Shown in pieces: positions 5,631-6,208 of a stretch of 6,208 bases of DNA (position 1 is the first letter of the stretch; each line of letters begins with the position of its first letter). This DNA is from an uncultured Granulosicoccaceae bacterium (GTDB lineage: Bacteria; Pseudomonadota; Gammaproteobacteria; CALCKW01), in assembly GCA_937941555.1 (NCBI GenBank), contig CALDHJ010000205.1:1-6208 (forward strand). Reading direction: 5' to 3'. The notes below the pieces were generated by a model. The model saw only the letters and a list, made by a program, of their open reading frames with translations. It had not been told where the DNA came from and ran no database searches. A program made the translations under genes and the position numbers.

Positions 5631-6208
5631 ATGGCGCTGCCCGCTGCACTGACCAACCTGCGATTGCCCGTGATCGCATCCCCCCTCTTCATCATCTCCA
5701 ACCCGAAGCTCGTTATTGAACAATGCAAGGCTGGCGTGATTGGCTCCTTCCCGGCCCTGAACGCACGCCCTCAGTCCATGCTCGACGAATGGCTCGCCGA
5801 AATCACCGAAACGCTCGCCGCATACAACCGCGACAACCCCGAGCGACCCGCGGCCCCCTTCGCGGTCAACCAGATCGTGCACCGCTCCAACGATCGGCTC
5901 GAAGCCGACATGGAAGTGGTCGCAAAGTACAAGGTTCCCATCGTCATCACGAGCCTCGGGGCACGCGAGGAAATCAACAATGCCGTGCACGCCTACGGCG
6001 GCATCACACTGCACGACATCATCAACAACCGTTTTGCGCACAAGGCGGTCGAGAAAGGCGCCGACGGATTGATCGCCGTGGCCTGGGGGGCCGGTGGCCA
6101 CGCGGGCACCTTGTCCCCTTTTGCACTGATCCAGGAGATTCGCGCCTGGTTCGACGGCCCGATCGCCTTGTCAGGCTCGATCGCAACCGGCGGCGCCGTG
6201 TTGGCAGC
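5631..6208 (+). CDS. Nitronate monooxygenase / 2-nitropropane dioxygenase-family flavoprotein (partial, runs off the right edge)
   Basis: The frame is open from the ATG at 5631 to the window end, giving 192 codons of a protein that is normally about 320-360 residues. It starts with the TIM-barrel entry LPVIASPLFIISNPKLVIE (12-30) and AGVIGSFPALNAR (34-46). FAVNQIV (77-83) and VPIVITSLG (102-110) follow, then GADGLIAVAWGAGGHAG (143-159), where GAGGH matches the FMN/active-site loop with its conserved His (His157). The LSGSIATGG segment (180-188) is the start of the FMN phosphate-binding region. Family members oxidise alkyl nitronates such as propionate-3-nitronate with FMN and oxygen; related proteins include FabK-type enoyl reductases, so the exact activity is uncertain. 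No clear Shine-Dalgarno sequence precedes the ATG. The C-terminal half is outside the window. Confidence 0.85.
   Translation, partial: MALPAALTNLRLPVIASPLFIISNPKLVIEQCKAGVIGSFPALNARPQSMLDEWLAEITETLAAYNRDNPERPAAPFAVNQIVHRSNDRLEADMEVVAKYKVPIVITSLGAREEINNAVHAYGGITLHDIINNRFAHKAVEKGADGLIAVAWGAGGHAGTLSPFALIQEIRAWFDGPIALSGSIATGGAVLA

Noticed and set aside
5610..6101. A 163-residue minus-strand frame near the right edge
   Set aside because: It is antisense to the nitronate monooxygenase gene, whose frame carries clear flavoprotein motifs.

Overview
The window is GC-rich bacterial DNA with dense, protein-coding gene bodies. GC-biased third codon positions, Shine-Dalgarno-led starts and the closest-looking protein families suggest a proteobacterium, most likely a gammaproteobacterium. 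That placement is an impression from protein style, not a demonstrated assignment. There are no rRNA or tRNA genes, IS elements, CRISPR arrays or phage genes in view.

Layout. (1) At the left edge, on the minus strand, lies the N-terminus of a lipoprotein (1-150) that runs off the window. (2) A stretch of about 820 bases (151-976) has no convincing large gene. It holds a hairpin in front of the lipoprotein, an isolated 13-base palindrome followed by a possible 47-residue ORF, and an AT-rich dyad. (3) A secreted metallo-beta-lactamase-fold hydrolase (977-2032, plus) follows. (4) A strong hairpin (2047-2085) sits between its 3' end and the convergent class I aminotransferase (2181-3437, minus). 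(5) Only 48 bases from that aminotransferase's first possible start, a divergent two-gene operon begins: a BKACE-family (DUF849, beta-keto acid cleavage) protein (3486-4229) and, 3 bases later, a class III aminotransferase (4233-5573). (6) After a 57-base gap with a promoter-like TATACT box comes a nitronate monooxygenase / 2-nitropropane dioxygenase-family gene (5631 to the window edge, plus).

How the genes may work together. The BKACE plus class III aminotransferase pair is the clearest functional unit. The aminotransferase could turn an amino acid (most simply a beta-amino acid) into a beta-keto acid, and the BKACE protein could then condense it with acetyl-CoA and split it into acetoacetate and a shorter acyl-CoA. 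The substrate cannot be read from the sequence. The BKACE protein belongs to a short subfamily with several active-site positions unlike the characterised Kce enzyme, so it may have a different substrate. The divergent class I aminotransferase looks like a group I-beta aspartate (or prephenate) aminotransferase and may be a housekeeping neighbour. The nitronate monooxygenase could belong to the same catabolic neighbourhood, but it has its own leader and this is only a guess.

I did not find a clear novel multi-gene defence or mobile system. The best candidate for new biology is the BKACE/aminotransferase pathway with an unassigned substrate.
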